Source: JASGDN01 sp049840815
GTDB lineage: Bacteria > Chloroflexota > Chloroflexia > Thermomicrobiales > UBA6265
Length of the DNA: 64,000 nucleotides
NCBI GenBank assembly: GCA_049840815.1
Contig: JASGJI010000019.1
Coordinates: 186,001-250,000 of the forward strand
Reading direction: 5' to 3'
This document shows, piece after piece, positions 45,496-54,392 of this stretch. Numbering within the stretch: position 1 is the stretch's first letter; every line of letters starts with the position of its first letter. The notes beneath the pieces were generated by a model, which saw only the letters and a list, made by a program, of their open reading frames with translations, made no database searches and had not been told where the DNA came from. Made by a program: the position numbers and the translations under genes.

Positions 45496-46728
45496 ATGAT
45501 CGAGATTCCCGCACGTCTCGCGTCACGTCGTTCCCTGTTGCTGGCCTCCGGCCTCGGCATCGTTGGCCTCGCGGGGTGCACGACCTCGAAGACCACATCG
45601 CCGACGCCGACCCTTGAGCCGACTGCTACGGTTCCGCACCTGCCCACTGCCGCCGATCAGCCGCGCCCGATTTCCAGCCCGATTGCGACGCCGCATATCA
45701 CGCCACCACCGGCCACGTCGCTCGCCTCGCCGATCGCGACACCGAGTTCGGTGTCACTGGCGCAACCCGTCACCGAAATTCCGCAGACGACCGAGCAGCA
45801 GCTGGCCGCGAATCTCGTGGCGAACGAGGTCGGGATCTACGGGGTCGTGGTGCTGGAGAAGGATGGGACCGTGGTGGTCTCCATCAATGGCACCACGCCG
45901 TTCATCACGGCCAGCACCTACAAGCTGATCGTGATGGCTGACATCCTTCACAAGGTGGAGCAGGGCGAGCTCGCGCTCGATGACTGGTTTGAGCTGACTG
46001 ACTACAACTACGGCGGTGGATTGGACAACTACTTCACGACGGATCAGATTGGCATGTCCTTCCCGGTGGAGGAGTTTCTGATCGGCGTGGGGGTCTATTC
46101 GAGCAATGCCAGCGCGCACACGCTGCTCGACCTCACCTCCGCCGATTCCCTGAACGCCACGGCCCAGATGATCGGCATGGATCGCACCCATCTCTTCGCG
46201 AGCATCGGCGATCTGCCGTGGTGGCCGCCCGAACCGGCGATCGACTCGACGAAAGAGGAACTGGACGCCGCGGTTGCTTATCTGGAAGGTGAATTCGCGC
46301 TCGGCCTGGTGAATGTGTCCACGCCGCTGGACATGGCCCGATACAACCTGGCGATCATCAACGACACGTTGATCTCGCCGTGGGTGAGCGAGCAAGTTGC
46401 GAACATCCTGCTGGGGCAGGCGATTCGCGACCGTATCCCCTATTTCCTCGACGGCGATGTGACGACGCTGGACAAGCCGGGGAACCTGGAGGATGCCGTC
46501 AACGATGTTGGCGTGATCTTCCTGCCGGAAGGGGCGAGGCCGGTGGCCCTGATGGCGCAGGCGGTGCCGGACGAGGACTGGACGACATGGATCGAGCAGC
46601 GCCTGGCGCTGATCGCCGCAGGGTACAGCGAGTATCCGGCGATGCCTGGCGCGGACTGGGTTGATCCATCCGACAACACGGAGTGGGAGAACGACGATCA
46701 GCCGCCTCCCCCGCCTGGCGGCGATTGA
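45496..46728 (+). CDS. Lipoprotein of the serine beta-lactamase-like/PBP superfamily
   Basis: 410 residues. An Arg-Arg leader ends in a lipobox (IVGLAGCTTS, Cys28), so the protein is probably lipid-anchored, then a Pro/Thr/Ser-rich linker to about residue 100. The hydrolase domain has Ser140-Thr-Tyr-Lys143 (SxxK), Ser202-Ser-Asn204 (SxN) and Lys327-Pro-Gly (DKPG) in place of the KTG triad. This is the class A beta-lactamase fold; many such proteins act on cell-wall peptides rather than on antibiotics. The C-terminus is an acidic/Pro tail (DDQPPPPPGGD). Confidence 0.8.
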   Translation: MIEIPARLASRRSLLLASGLGIVGLAGCTTSKTTSPTPTLEPTATVPHLPTAADQPRPISSPIATPHITPPPATSLASPIATPSSVSLAQPVTEIPQTTEQQLAANLVANEVGIYGVVVLEKDGTVVVSINGTTPFITASTYKLIVMADILHKVEQGELALDDWFELTDYNYGGGLDNYFTTDQIGMSFPVEEFLIGVGVYSSNASAHTLLDLTSADSLNATAQMIGMDRTHLFASIGDLPWWPPEPAIDSTKEELDAAVAYLEGEFALGLVNVSTPLDMARYNLAIINDTLISPWVSEQVANILLGQAIRDRIPYFLDGDVTTLDKPGNLEDAVNDVGVIFLPEGARPVALMAQAVPDEDWTTWIEQRLALIAAGYSEYPAMPGADWVDPSDNTEWENDDQPPPPPGGD

Positions 46729-47396
46729 GCGGCCAGGCTCGCTCTACCCCGCGGGGTGCTTCAATGAGGCGGGACACGCTGGTCCCGCCCTACGAACGAG
46801 ACGCGTCGTTCAGTGGTTCGTCTCGCCTTACTTGACGCCGTATGGCGTCCGGCCCGACCCCGTGTCGGCCCGAGCGAATCAACCCCTGTAGGGGCGATCC
46901 TTGTGATCGCCCAAGGTTCTGCCGCGGGACGCCGGGCGATCACAAGGATCGCCCCTACGAGACATAGGGCACGTTGGCGCTGACGGACCACTCAGTGGTC
47001 TGTCCATCCTAACCTGACACGATTCAGGGACTTCGGCGAACCAGGGTCCAAGGGTTCGCCCTACGTGCGAAACGGCTTCTGAAATGCGGTCCGACGTAAG
47101 GCAGCCCCTTGTGGGCTGCCGATGGTGGGCAATGCCAAGTAAGGATAGACGGACCGCTCAGGATGATATGCATTCTTGTGTGAGTCCGGGGATCGCGTTG
47201 GGTCACATTATGCGAGACCGCTCCGCTCGGCCCGGCATTGTCCGGAGCAGAATCCGCTCCGTGACCTTCTGTCCCGAACGACGTCCTGTCCTACGGGCGC
47301 GACCGATGTCCGCGCTGTCTGGGGGGGATGGCGCCGACCGGGGCCAGCATCGTCGCACTGGTCTTCGTCTATCCGCGTCATGCGGACCGCGCGCAT
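46729..47396. repeat. Non-coding field of palindromic repeats
   Basis: 668 bases without a gene. It holds at least four hairpins: GGCGGGAC-N6-GTCCCGCC (46768-46789, inverse copy of 16061-16101); a GGCC(C)GAC-CCCGT-GTCGGCC hairpin at 46851-46870; a pair of inverted 25-base copies (46888-46912 and 46934-46958), each itself a GGGCGATC-CTTGT-GATCGCCC hairpin with a GTAG edge; a GGCGAACC/GGTTCGCC hairpin near 47036-47063; and a GTAAGGCAGCC hairpin near 47096-47122. The rest is unassigned. Confidence 0.75.
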
Positions 47397-47789
47397 CTAC
47401 TGAGGGACGATGCCGGCTGGGGACGCGAGGGGGACCGACTGCCACGCCTCGTCGATGGCGACGAAGATGAACCGGCCTTCCGTGACGCGCTCGACCTCCC
47501 GGCTCTCCTTGCGCTCCACCATCACGTCGATCTCGATCGTCACGCTGCTGCGCCCCACCCGCGCCGTGGTCGCATAGACCAGCACGCAATCGCCCACGAA
47601 GACGGGTTTGTGGAAGACGAGGTTCTCGACTGCGACGGTCACGACGCGGTGGTGCGTGTGCTTGCGGGCCTGAATCCACGCACCAAGGTCCATCTGGCTC
47701 ATGACCCAGCCGCCGAACATGTCGCCGTCAGGATTGGTGTCGCCCGGCATGGCAACGACGCGAATGACGAGGTCCTGCGAGTCCGACAT
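47397..47789 (-). CDS. Acyl-CoA thioesterase (hotdog fold, YciA-like)
   Basis: 130 residues. The hotdog motif MPGDTNPDGDMFGGWVMSQM carries the catalytic-region Asp, followed by VTVAVENLVFHKPVFVGD. YciA-type enzymes hydrolyse acyl-CoA esters and tolerate many chain types. ATG 47789 was chosen since the family starts just before this; the upstream extension is Cys/Pro-rich and unmatched. The 306 bases to the next gene hold nothing else I can identify. Confidence 0.87.
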   Translation of the reverse strand: MSDSQDLVIRVVAMPGDTNPDGDMFGGWVMSQMDLGAWIQARKHTHHRVVTVAVENLVFHKPVFVGDCVLVYATTARVGRSSVTIEIDVMVERKESREVERVTEGRFIFVAIDEAWQSVPLASPAGIVPQ

Positions 47790-48095
47790 GGTGGTTGGCG
47801 CTCCTGATGGTGACGCGGTGACGAACGGCGGATACTGTCGCACGAAACCCGCGCCGTCGCACCGGGATGGGCATGCCTGCCTGGCTGGGCGCATCCCGGT
47901 GGGGACTTCCCCAATGATGTGCGTTCCCAAGTGCGCGGCGTGCGTGTACCATCACTCAATTGAACGGGAGCACAGACGTGCGATTCCCGCGCGTGGGCCA
48001 CATGAGGCTTCATCGCTGCAGTCGGTTGGACGGCGGGGCCGTGTGTTCCCTGCTCCAACCGCAGGCATCCCCCAGACAGACAGGATACGAGACGA

Positions 48096-50528
48096 ATGGC
48101 GACCATGATGCACGTGCCGCCGCGCGGCGATGAAGAAGGCATTGGACTGAGCGCGGACCAGATCGCCACGCTCCAGGAGATCGAGCAGCGGGTGCTGTGG
48201 CTCTCCACGATGATCGTGCACCACGCGAACAACGTGCGCCCGAACCCGGACAAGCCGACCAAGGTGGGAGGACACCAGGCGTCCTCCGCATCGGTGGCGT
48301 CGATCCTGACCGCGCTCTACTTCCAGTTCCTGAAGGGTGGCGATCGCGTGTCGGTGAAGCCGCACGCCTCGCCGGTCTTCCATGCCATCCAGTACCTGCT
48401 GGGCAATCTCGATCCGAAGTACCTGACGAGTCTCCGCGAGCTTGGCGGGCTTCAGTCCTACCCGTCGCAGACGAAGGACCCGGACCCGGTCGACTTTTCC
48501 ACCGGATCGGTGGGCGTCGGCGCGGTGGCGCCGCTCTTCGCGTCGCTGGCGGCGGCGTACTCGGAACTGCACTTCGGCTCCGTGACCAGCAACCGCTTCA
48601 TCACCCTGCTCGGTGATGCCGAGCTGGACGAAGGCAACATCTGGGAGGCCGTGATCGACGACACCCTCACGCGCCTCGGCAACGTGATCTGGATCGTCGA
48701 CCTCAACCGCCAGAGCCTCGACCGGGTGATTCCGGGGATCAAGGCGCTGAAGCTGAAGCGCCTCTTCGCTTCCGCCGGGTGGGACGTGCTGGAGGCGAAG
48801 TACGGTACCTCGCTGGAGGCCGTGATGAACGCGCCGGGTGGCGACGCCGTCCGCCAGCGCATCGACACGATGCCGAACGAGGAGTACCAGGCGCTGATCC
48901 GGATTGCGGACGGGGCGGAAGTGCGCCGCCGGATGGCCGATGTGGCTGACCGGGCGTTGCACGACGCCATCCTCGCGGCGTTGAAGGACATCCCGAACGA
49001 GCAGCTTCCGGCGATTGTCGCCAATCTCGGCGGCCACGATCTGCCGAAGCTCCTGCAGGTCCTCCAGCAGGCCGATGCGGTGCCGGATCGTCCGGTAGTG
49101 ATCTTCGCCTACACGGTGAAGGGCTATGGGTTGCCGATGGCGGGCGATCCCATGAACCATTCGCAGTTGCTCACCAACCCCCAGATCGACGAGGTGCGTG
49201 AGCGGATGGGCATCCCGGAAGACGCGATCTGGGACACGTTCCCGGCCGATTCCGCCGCCGGGGAGTGGTGTGCGGCGGCGGCGAAGCGGCTCGAGCACGA
49301 GGCGCTGGGGATCGACCTGGACGTGACGAACGTGCCGGCGGACCTTTCGACCCGCCATCCGAACGCGACGTCCACCCAGGAGGCCTTCGGACGCACGATG
49401 CTGCGCGTCGGGGAGATCCCGCAGATCGGAGAGCGCGTGGTGACGCTGTCGCCGGACGTGGCGACCTCCACGCACCTTGCGGGGTGGATCAACAAGGCTG
49501 GCGTCTTCGATCACGAGGCCGCCAAGGACTACGACACTGGCGAGCCGCGGATGCTGCGGTGGCAGCCGTCGCCGTCCGGCCAGCATATCGAGCTCGGTAT
49601 CTCCGAGATGAACCTGTTCTCGGCGTTGGGGCAGTTCGGGCAGTCGGCGGAGATCAACGGGCAGCCGCTGATTCCCATCGGCACCGTGTATGACCCTTTC
49701 ATCTGCCGTGGTCTGGATGCGTTCATCTATGGCCTCTACATCGACGCCAAGATGATCGTTGCCGGCACGCCGGCGGGATCATCGCTCAGCCCGGAAGGTG
49801 GTGCGCACCAGAGTGCCGTCACCGTCTCGCTCGGGATCGAGTTGCCGAACCTGATCAGCTATGAACCTGCCTTCGCGCGGGAGGTGGACTGGATGCTGCT
49901 GGAAGCGGTCCGCCAGTGCTGCGACCGCGAGCACGGGAAGTCGACCTACCTGCGGCTCTCCACGAAGTCGATCGACCAGAAGTTGATGGACGAGGCGATG
50001 ACCCGGCTCGGTGCGGATGAACTGCGGCGGCAGGCACTGGCTGGCGGCTACCGCCTGATCGACGCGCGGGTGGCCGATCCGTCCATTCCGGCGAGTGCGG
50101 TGGTGCAGATCGCGGTGGGCGGCATCATGGTGCCGGAGGCGGTCGAGGCGGCGAAGCGACTCGCGGAGGAGGGCGTTGCGGCGAACGTCCTGGTCATCAC
50201 CAGCCCGGAGCGGCTGTACGCGCAGATCCGTGCGGCCCGCAAGGCGCAGATGGTGGACGCGAAGGCTGCGCTCGATCTCGGGCAGCTGGAGACGCTGATC
50301 CCGGCGGACGAGCGCAAGGCACCGATCGTCACGATCCAGGACGGCGCATCGCATTCGCTCGCGTTCCTGGGCGGGGCGTTCGGCGCGCCGGTGGTCCCGC
50401 TGGGCATGGATGAGTTCGGGCAGTCAGCCGCGCGGCAGGACCTGTACCGCAAGCTGGGTATCGACGCCGACACGATCTTCAGCGCGGGCTTGCTGGCGCT
50501 GGATCTGCCCGCGGATGTCGCCGGGTAG
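48096..50528 (+). CDS. aceE: Pyruvate dehydrogenase E1 component-like (homodimeric AceE type)
   Basis: 810-residue thiamine-diphosphate enzyme. The ThDP/Mg motif is GDAELDEGNIWEAV near residue 173 with the downstream Asn in VDLNRQSLD. The late segments HIELGISEMNLFSALGQFG and GIELPNLISYEPAFAREVDW match the AceE pyrimidine-binding half. Homodimeric E1 usually has about 880-890 residues, so this one is compact; transketolase-like proteins of related length are an alternative. No E2 (lipoyl transferase) or E3 gene is adjacent. ATG 48096 opens the frame but lacks a strong ribosome site; a second in-frame ATG lies 12 bases further in. Confidence 0.82.
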   Translation: MATMMHVPPRGDEEGIGLSADQIATLQEIEQRVLWLSTMIVHHANNVRPNPDKPTKVGGHQASSASVASILTALYFQFLKGGDRVSVKPHASPVFHAIQYLLGNLDPKYLTSLRELGGLQSYPSQTKDPDPVDFSTGSVGVGAVAPLFASLAAAYSELHFGSVTSNRFITLLGDAELDEGNIWEAVIDDTLTRLGNVIWIVDLNRQSLDRVIPGIKALKLKRLFASAGWDVLEAKYGTSLEAVMNAPGGDAVRQRIDTMPNEEYQALIRIADGAEVRRRMADVADRALHDAILAALKDIPNEQLPAIVANLGGHDLPKLLQVLQQADAVPDRPVVIFAYTVKGYGLPMAGDPMNHSQLLTNPQIDEVRERMGIPEDAIWDTFPADSAAGEWCAAAAKRLEHEALGIDLDVTNVPADLSTRHPNATSTQEAFGRTMLRVGEIPQIGERVVTLSPDVATSTHLAGWINKAGVFDHEAAKDYDTGEPRMLRWQPSPSGQHIELGISEMNLFSALGQFGQSAEINGQPLIPIGTVYDPFICRGLDAFIYGLYIDAKMIVAGTPAGSSLSPEGGAHQSAVTVSLGIELPNLISYEPAFAREVDWMLLEAVRQCCDREHGKSTYLRLSTKSIDQKLMDEAMTRLGADELRRQALAGGYRLIDARVADPSIPASAVVQIAVGGIMVPEAVEAAKRLAEEGVAANVLVITSPERLYAQIRAARKAQMVDAKAALDLGQLETLIPADERKAPIVTIQDGASHSLAFLGGAFGAPVVPLGMDEFGQSAARQDLYRKLGIDADTIFSAGLLALDLPADVAG

Positions 50529-50551
50529 GCATAGCAAGATTTTCGATGGGG

Positions 50552-50585
50552 ATCAGGGGATGCGTCGTCTGGCGCATCCCCTGAT
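50552..50585 (+). terminator. Terminator after aceE
   Basis: Perfect 13-bp stem (50552-50564 with 50573-50585) and 8-base loop, 23 bases past the stop. Confidence 0.75.
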
Positions 50586-50724
50586 TGCGTTCGGGGGATC
50601 GCGCTGGTATCCAGACGCGCGTTTACGAAGGCTTTACGGCGGAATCGATAGGCTGTTTTCAGCAGGCGCCAATCGGGCGACCTGCATGAAACTGATCCTT
50701 CGACACCCCCGAAAGGAATCCTCC

Positions 50725-51666
50725 GTGACGACGTTCATGGCAGACCAGCACCCAGCTCGCACTATCGCCGCATCGCTGCTGGCCGTGGCGCTGATATTGG
50801 CCGCGCTCGTTCCGGGCCTCGCCGGTGCGCAGGCGGCAACTCCCGCTCCCTCGGGAGCATCAACCGAACATCACCTGACCTGGGATGGAACCGACCGGCT
50901 CTACCGGCTCTACGTCCCGGAACATGTCATGATCCCGGCGCCGCTGGTCGTCATGATGCACGGCGGTTTTGGGAGCGCCGCGCAGGCAGAACGTGCGTAT
51001 GGCTGGGATGCCCTCGCGGATCGGGAGGGGTTCGTCGTCGCGTATCCGAATGGCGACGGGAAGGCGTGGAACGCCGGAAGCTGCTGTGGGCAACCAGCCG
51101 CGACGGGTGTGGACGATGTCGGGTTCATCGAGGCGATGGTGAAGGAGATCGAGGCGAGCATGCCGATCGACGCCAGCCGGATCTATGCGGCGGGGATGTC
51201 GAATGGCGCGATGATGGCCTATCGCCTCGCCTGCGAGAGCACGCTCTTCGCGGCGGTGGCTCCGGTGTCCGGAACGATGATGGTCGATTGTGCCAAGCCG
51301 TCCCCCGTTTCGGTGATCCACATTCACGGCCTCGCGGATACGAATGTGCCATTCGATGGTAGCCGCGGGGAGGGCTTCGCCCAGGTCGACGGTCCCGCCG
51401 TGCCGCAGGTGATCTCGTTCTGGCGGCAGGAGGATGCCTGCGCGACGCCAACCGAGACGATCGATGGCGACGTGACGACCTCGATCGCGGCTTGCGCCGA
51501 CGGCCGAGCGGTCGAACTCATCTCCATCGCCGGGGCCGGGCACCAGTGGCCGAGAACGGATGTTGCTCCGTCGTTCACGGCGCGGCGTGGTGCGGATGCT
51601 CCATTCCAGGGGCTCGATGCGACCCCGACGATCTGGGACTTCTTCGCGGCGCATCCGAAGACCTGA
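50725..51666 (+). CDS. Secreted esterase, PHB depolymerase/feruloyl esterase (LpqC) type
   Basis: 313 residues with a signal peptide (ASLLAVALILAALVPGLAGA) and an alpha/beta hydrolase domain. The oxyanion region is PLVVMMHGGFG, the nucleophile Ser is in YAAGMSNGAMMAY, an Asp follows in IHGLADTNVPFDG, and the catalytic His in AGAGHQWP. Family members cleave polyhydroxybutyrate, acetylated xylan or feruloylated sugars; substrate unknown. GTG 50725 (AAAGGA about 9 nt upstream) was preferred; an in-frame ATG lies at 50686. Confidence 0.85.
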   Translation: MTTFMADQHPARTIAASLLAVALILAALVPGLAGAQAATPAPSGASTEHHLTWDGTDRLYRLYVPEHVMIPAPLVVMMHGGFGSAAQAERAYGWDALADREGFVVAYPNGDGKAWNAGSCCGQPAATGVDDVGFIEAMVKEIEASMPIDASRIYAAGMSNGAMMAYRLACESTLFAAVAPVSGTMMVDCAKPSPVSVIHIHGLADTNVPFDGSRGEGFAQVDGPAVPQVISFWRQEDACATPTETIDGDVTTSIAACADGRAVELISIAGAGHQWPRTDVAPSFTARRGADAPFQGLDATPTIWDFFAAHPKT

Positions 51667-51686
51667 TCTGCAAATCCTGGCATGAA

Positions 51687-51726
51687 CGCGAACGGAAGAC
51701 CCGGCACGCCGGGCCTTCCGTTCGCG
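51687..51726. terminator. Bidirectional terminator between convergent genes
   Basis: 19-bp inverted repeat with one mismatch (51687-51705 with 51708-51726) in the 84-base gap between the esterase and the binding protein genes. Confidence 0.75.
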
Positions 51727-51750
51727 CGCGTGGATACGTCTGGCGACGTG

Positions 51751-52869
51751 TTACTCCGAAATCTGGTCCTGCATGCCGTCGACGATCACATTCCGGATGT
51801 TCTCGAGGATGATATCCGCCGCGACCATGCTGTTCGCGCCGCTCCAGACCTGGCCATCGACCAGACCATAATGCCCGTCCACGATCGCCGGGAGCGCGGC
51901 GAAGAGCGGATTCTCCATGTAGGTCGAGACCAGCGCATCGCGGTTGGCGGACTCATCGGCCGTGAAGCGAGGCGCCATGAAGATCCAGTCGGCGTCCAGC
52001 TTCTCCATCTGCTCCAGGCTCAGGCTATCGCCGCTGTGCGGATAGGGGACGCTCTCGGCGTACTCATTTCCGACGATCCCGACCCGGCGCAGGAGGATCC
52101 CGGTGAACCACTGCTGCGACATCACGAGCGGGAAATCCGGCGTCGGGCGGAAGACAATCGAGGTCTCGCCCTCGTGATCGGCCATGTCGGCAGCAAGCTG
52201 GGCTGTCTTCTCGCGCTGGGCATCGAGCAGCGCCTGCCCTTCCTCCAGCTTGCCGAGGCTGTGACTCCACACCAGGTGGCTGTACTCGAAGTACTGCATC
52301 CCGAGCGGATCCTCGGTCTCGATATCCTTCGGAATGACCAGTGGGGCGAGGCGGACGAGCGCCTGCACGTTCGGGTCGGCGTCGGCGTCGGCCTTGGTCG
52401 CGCCGGTGAACCGCTCGCGTCCCTCGGCGAGGATCAGATCCGGCTTGAGGGCAATGATCTTCTCGATATCGAAATCGTCCCAGCCGCCGACATACTCGAT
52501 CTCGGCTCCCTCCGGCACGAGCGGCAGCAGGTAGGTCATGACGGCCTCATCGCCGCCGGATTCGACGCCATAGCTGAAGCCGGTCGCCATCGGCACCAGG
52601 CCGAGGTTGAGCATCGTATCGACCGGACCGTCGTTGATGCAGAGCACCTTCTGCGGGTTCGCCGGCAGTTCGACTTCACCGAGGAGCGTATCGATGACGC
52701 CCGGTGTGAACGTGAGGTCTGTCGAAGGGCTCGCGGCCGGACTGGCCGAAGGTGTGGCGCTGCCCTGTGCGAACGTCACGCCGCGCCCAACGAGGAGCGC
52801 CGCCCCGGCCGCACCGGCAGCCTGGGAAAGACGACGACGGTTCATGCCACGATCGAGAATCCTGCTCAC
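51751..52869 (-). CDS. Iron-siderophore-type ABC substrate-binding protein (FecB-like), copy 2
   Basis: 372 residues. Leader NRRRLSQAAGAAGAALLVGR is Tat-type, followed by ATPSASPAASPS. The TroA-like fold is seen in LPANPQKVLCINDGPVDTML, YVGGWDDFDIEKIIALKPD and later ARIxxDxxxxx-like helices. It is divergent from an enterochelin-esterase-like gene, so the ligand is probably a ferric catecholate siderophore. GTG 52869 has AGGAG 6 nt upstream; ATG 52845 is the alternative and keeps the Arg motif. No permease genes adjacent. Confidence 0.85.
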   Translation of the reverse strand: MSRILDRGMNRRRLSQAAGAAGAALLVGRGVTFAQGSATPSASPAASPSTDLTFTPGVIDTLLGEVELPANPQKVLCINDGPVDTMLNLGLVPMATGFSYGVESGGDEAVMTYLLPLVPEGAEIEYVGGWDDFDIEKIIALKPDLILAEGRERFTGATKADADADPNVQALVRLAPLVIPKDIETEDPLGMQYFEYSHLVWSHSLGKLEEGQALLDAQREKTAQLAADMADHEGETSIVFRPTPDFPLVMSQQWFTGILLRRVGIVGNEYAESVPYPHSGDSLSLEQMEKLDADWIFMAPRFTADESANRDALVSTYMENPLFAALPAIVDGHYGLVDGQVWSGANSMVAADIILENIRNVIVDGMQDQISE

Positions 52870-52949
52870 CTGGAACTCCTGTAGTGATTCGTGTGTCCAT
52901 CGGGACGACGTGTCCAACGATTCGGGTCCTATCATGATCTCCATGAAAT

Positions 52950-52971
52950 CATACTCTATATGTCGGATATA
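52950..52971. promoter_or_regulatory. Shared iron-gene motif, copy 2
   Basis: Matches the 38651-38672 motif in the outer blocks CATACT and TCGGATAT. Here the inverted repeat is TATAT-N5-ATATA (52957-52961, 52967-52971): both arms differ from copy 1 by one base in a compensating way, which argues for a protein-binding palindrome. It is in the divergent promoter between the binding protein and the esterase genes. Confidence 0.6.
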
Positions 52972-53023
52972 CTGACTGCCGCTCGTATCCGGAAGCAGCG
53001 CGGCACAAAGCGAAGGGGCATGC

Positions 53024-54304
53024 ATGGAGCGTGGGAAGAGCGACATGAAGACTGATACGCACGATCGGCATGCGGCCGAGAGTCCGCGTTTGCGTGCGCT
53101 GATCGAGGCGGGCGCGGATGCGGTGCTGGTCGATGCGTTCTGGGCGGAGATGGCCGAGACCGGGACACCGCTGATCGAGCTAGACGACGCGCATCCCGAT
53201 CACGGACTCGTCACCTTCCTGTACCGGGAGGAGGAGCAGCCGGTAGCGTCCATTTCGCTCTGGGAGCCGGTCAGTTGGAAGGCGCCGGAGGACCGGAAAC
53301 TCACGAAGCTCGCCGGGACCGACATCTGGGCACTCAGCTGGTGGGTGCGTCGCGACCTGCGATGTAGCTATCACTTCTTCGTCGCCTATGCCGATGACGA
53401 CGCGCCAAAGCCTGAATCCGATACGCTGAACACGCATCGGGACATTGCGGACTGGACGCCGAAGCACGAGGTGCCGCATCTTGTGATGCCGGAGGCGCCG
53501 GTGTACCTGTGGGTGACGGAGCGCCCGGACACGCCGCGTGGCGAGACGCATGCGCTTACCTTCCGCAGCGAGATCCTCGGCAACGAGCGTCCAGTCTGGC
53601 TGCACACGCCGGCGGGATTCTCGATAGATGGCGATCCGTACCCGTTCGTGGTGATCTTCGACGGCGAGGAATGGCATAGCGCGCCCGGCATCCTCGATCG
53701 CCTGATCGCGGCGGGGGAGATTCCGCCGATGGTGGCGATCCTCGTCAACCAGATCGGTATCCGCAACGAGGAGCTGACCTGCAATCCCGATTTCTCCCGC
53801 GCCATCGCGACGGAGCTTGTGCCGTGGTTGCGCGGGCAGTTCCACCTTAGCGACGACCCGGCGAAGGCCGCGCTGAACGGACGCAGCTTCGGCGGCCTCT
53901 GTTCCGGGTGGACGGCGTTGCAGCATTCGGACGTGTTCGGAAACGCCTTCATGCAATCGGCGTCGTGCTGGATGCACCCGAGTGTGTTGCAGGGCTACGC
54001 CGATCCGGAATGGTCGCAGGAGCAGCCGGTAGGTGAGGATGCGAAGATCCCGACCCTGATCGAGGCATTCATGCAATCGGAACGCGCGCCAATCCGGATC
54101 TTCCAGGAATGCGGCAACATCGAGAATGGACCGCCACCGGCGCGCATCTGGCAGACGTTCGGCAACCGCTGGCTTCGCGACATCCTGGCATTGAAAGGCT
54201 ATGACGCGGTCTACCGGGAAGTGGTCGGCGGTCACGATGATGCCTGGTGGCGCGGTACCTTCGCTGATGGCATCCGCTGGGTGTTCGCGCCCACGGAACG
54301 CTGA
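53024..54304 (+). CDS. Enterochelin esterase-like (Fes-type) protein
   Basis: 426 residues in two parts: an N-terminal enterochelin esterase domain (about 45-165, TFLYREEEQPVASISLWEPV) and a C-terminal esterase D-like hydrolase domain. The nucleophile is the Ser in LNGRSFGGLCSGW, and a late His is in VVGGHDDAWWR. Fes enzymes cleave ferric enterobactin-type siderophores inside the cell to release iron. It lacks a signal peptide, as expected. Divergent from the FecB-like gene with a shared candidate iron operator. The start may be ATG 53024 or ATG 53045. Confidence 0.85.
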   Translation: MERGKSDMKTDTHDRHAAESPRLRALIEAGADAVLVDAFWAEMAETGTPLIELDDAHPDHGLVTFLYREEEQPVASISLWEPVSWKAPEDRKLTKLAGTDIWALSWWVRRDLRCSYHFFVAYADDDAPKPESDTLNTHRDIADWTPKHEVPHLVMPEAPVYLWVTERPDTPRGETHALTFRSEILGNERPVWLHTPAGFSIDGDPYPFVVIFDGEEWHSAPGILDRLIAAGEIPPMVAILVNQIGIRNEELTCNPDFSRAIATELVPWLRGQFHLSDDPAKAALNGRSFGGLCSGWTALQHSDVFGNAFMQSASCWMHPSVLQGYADPEWSQEQPVGEDAKIPTLIEAFMQSERAPIRIFQECGNIENGPPPARIWQTFGNRWLRDILALKGYDAVYREVVGGHDDAWWRGTFADGIRWVFAPTER

Positions 54305-54336
54305 AACCGGGGAGGACTGATCGTTACTCGAACACC

Positions 54337-54373
54337 AAGCACCGGACGTGCCGAGAAGGCACGTCCGGTGCTT
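54337..54373. terminator. Bidirectional terminator between fes-like and cupin genes
   Basis: Perfect 16-bp stem (54337-54352 with 54358-54373) with GAGAA loop between convergent genes. Confidence 0.85.
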
Positions 54374-54392
54374 CGGGACGGCTGGGAAGTCG

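Noticed and set aside
46729..47396. Possible CRISPR array in the palindrome field
   Set aside because: The repeats differ in sequence and spacing, are inverted as often as direct, and no cas gene is in the window.
53024..54304. Fes-like gene as a secreted esterase
   Set aside because: There is no signal peptide, and the N-terminal enterochelin esterase domain fits a cytoplasmic siderophore hydrolase.
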